Shown: positions 63,430 through 64,000 of the stretch, in pieces
Layout of the letters: every line of letters begins with the position of its first letter
Position numbering within the stretch: position 1 is the first letter of the stretch
Assembly (NCBI GenBank): GCA_958298945.1
Contig: OY282605.1
Location: 119,346,267-119,410,266, forward strand
Source of the DNA: Atherix ibis
Lineage: Eukaryota > Arthropoda > Insecta > Diptera > Athericidae
Direction of reading: 5' to 3'
Length of the DNA: 64,000 bases
Position numbers and translations under genes: made by a program
The notes under the pieces: model-generated
Seen by the model: only the letters and a program-made list of their open reading frames with translations
Databases searched by the model: none
What the model was told of the DNA's origin: nothing

Positions 63430-64000
63430 CTTCAAGGACTTTTAATGGAAAATTTTCTCAATAAAATTCTTGTAAATTTTTTAAATTCTTTCAAATTTTT
63501 TTTCCTTTTAAATAATATTTATGATTATTTTTTTTTTTAAATTCTGCTTACGTAAGAGCAAAAACTAAAAAGAAATTTTTTACATAAACTTATACATTTT
63601 TCGTTTGTTTTTATATCAAGAAAGAATCTTTCTTTATGTGAGTGTTTAGGTATAAAGTTTTTTAAGCAAAACTAATATTAATTTCACTCACAATCAAGTA
63701 AAAAAATGTATTATATAGCACAGAATTCAAGGATCTATTCAATCAAATTTATTCGAGTTGATATATTGTCCCAATATTAATTCATCTATAAAAGTTATAA
63801 AAATGATTTATCAGTCAGGAAAAAATATTATTTCACTCTTAAACTTTATCGCCGATTGCTTTCAATTGAACAGAATATGTTAAAATGCAAAATTATTTTT
63901 AAAATTTCTTCAAAAAATCCTTTCATACCTTCATTAATTTTGATAACGTAAAAATTTTGTATGTAAATCTCTTCAGCAAAATAGTTTTATGCATTTGCTC
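63430..64000. repeat. Further unit of the ~612-bp repeat, cut by the window edge
   Basis: TTCTGCTTACGTAAGAGCAAAAACT near 63543, CTCACAATCAAGTAAAA near 63687 and the closing CTTCAGCAAAAT...GCATTTGCTC at 63971-64000 parallel the landmarks of the array at 56240-58240 in order and spacing. The array may continue beyond the window. Confidence 0.55.

Overview
The window is a eukaryotic, AT-rich, intron-bearing stretch of an insect genome, most likely a fly. Evidence for this: two U6 snRNA genes with a canonical insect U6 sequence and fly-style external promoters, three identical tRNA-Val(AAC) genes, short spliced genes for small secreted cysteine-rich proteins, and a dense population of Tc1/mariner elements of several subfamilies. 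There are no operons or other bacterial features. Some of the longest open frames are transposases.

Layout. 1-13.7 kb is a graveyard of nested transposons: a decayed non-LTR element; a DD41D-type element split by a mariner with an uninterrupted transposase (2637-3686); chimeric and internally deleted mariners; and an irritans-type mariner. 14-29.7 kb is a head-to-tail tandem segmental duplication. Each copy carries one seven-exon minus-strand gene for a ~200-residue secreted Cys-rich protein (14603-22511 and 24381-28187). The first copy was later enlarged by a mariner in intron 5 and about 3 kb of other DNA in intron 1. 30.3-33.7 kb and 46.1-49.4 kb are a second dispersed duplication: a transposon-like element encoding a two-exon Myb/SANT-like protein, then U6, then tRNA-Val. 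A third partial copy with only the tRNA lies at 13.7-14.1 kb. Between them sit a short Kazal-type inhibitor gene (37198-37660), several MITEs, a probable P-element-like family (8-bp target duplication, ~31-bp TIRs, THAP remnant) and more mariners. At 51.5 kb a tRNA-headed SINE is joined to a truncated mariner. From 56.2 kb there is an array of ~612-bp repeats full of small GCTCA/TGAGC inverted repeats, and a related unit lies at the right edge.

How the parts relate. The host genes are few: two paralogous secreted proteins, a Kazal protein, U6 and tRNA-Val. The rest is mobile DNA whose order of insertion can be read because the paralogous segments preserve empty sites. Examples are a mariner TA site empty at 25848, a second TA site empty in the related element near 20290, and a MITE absent from one Myb/SANT element but present in the other. 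Coordinates of exons and element ends were worked out by hand from splice signals and terminal repeats. Family names for fast-evolving proteins are tentative.
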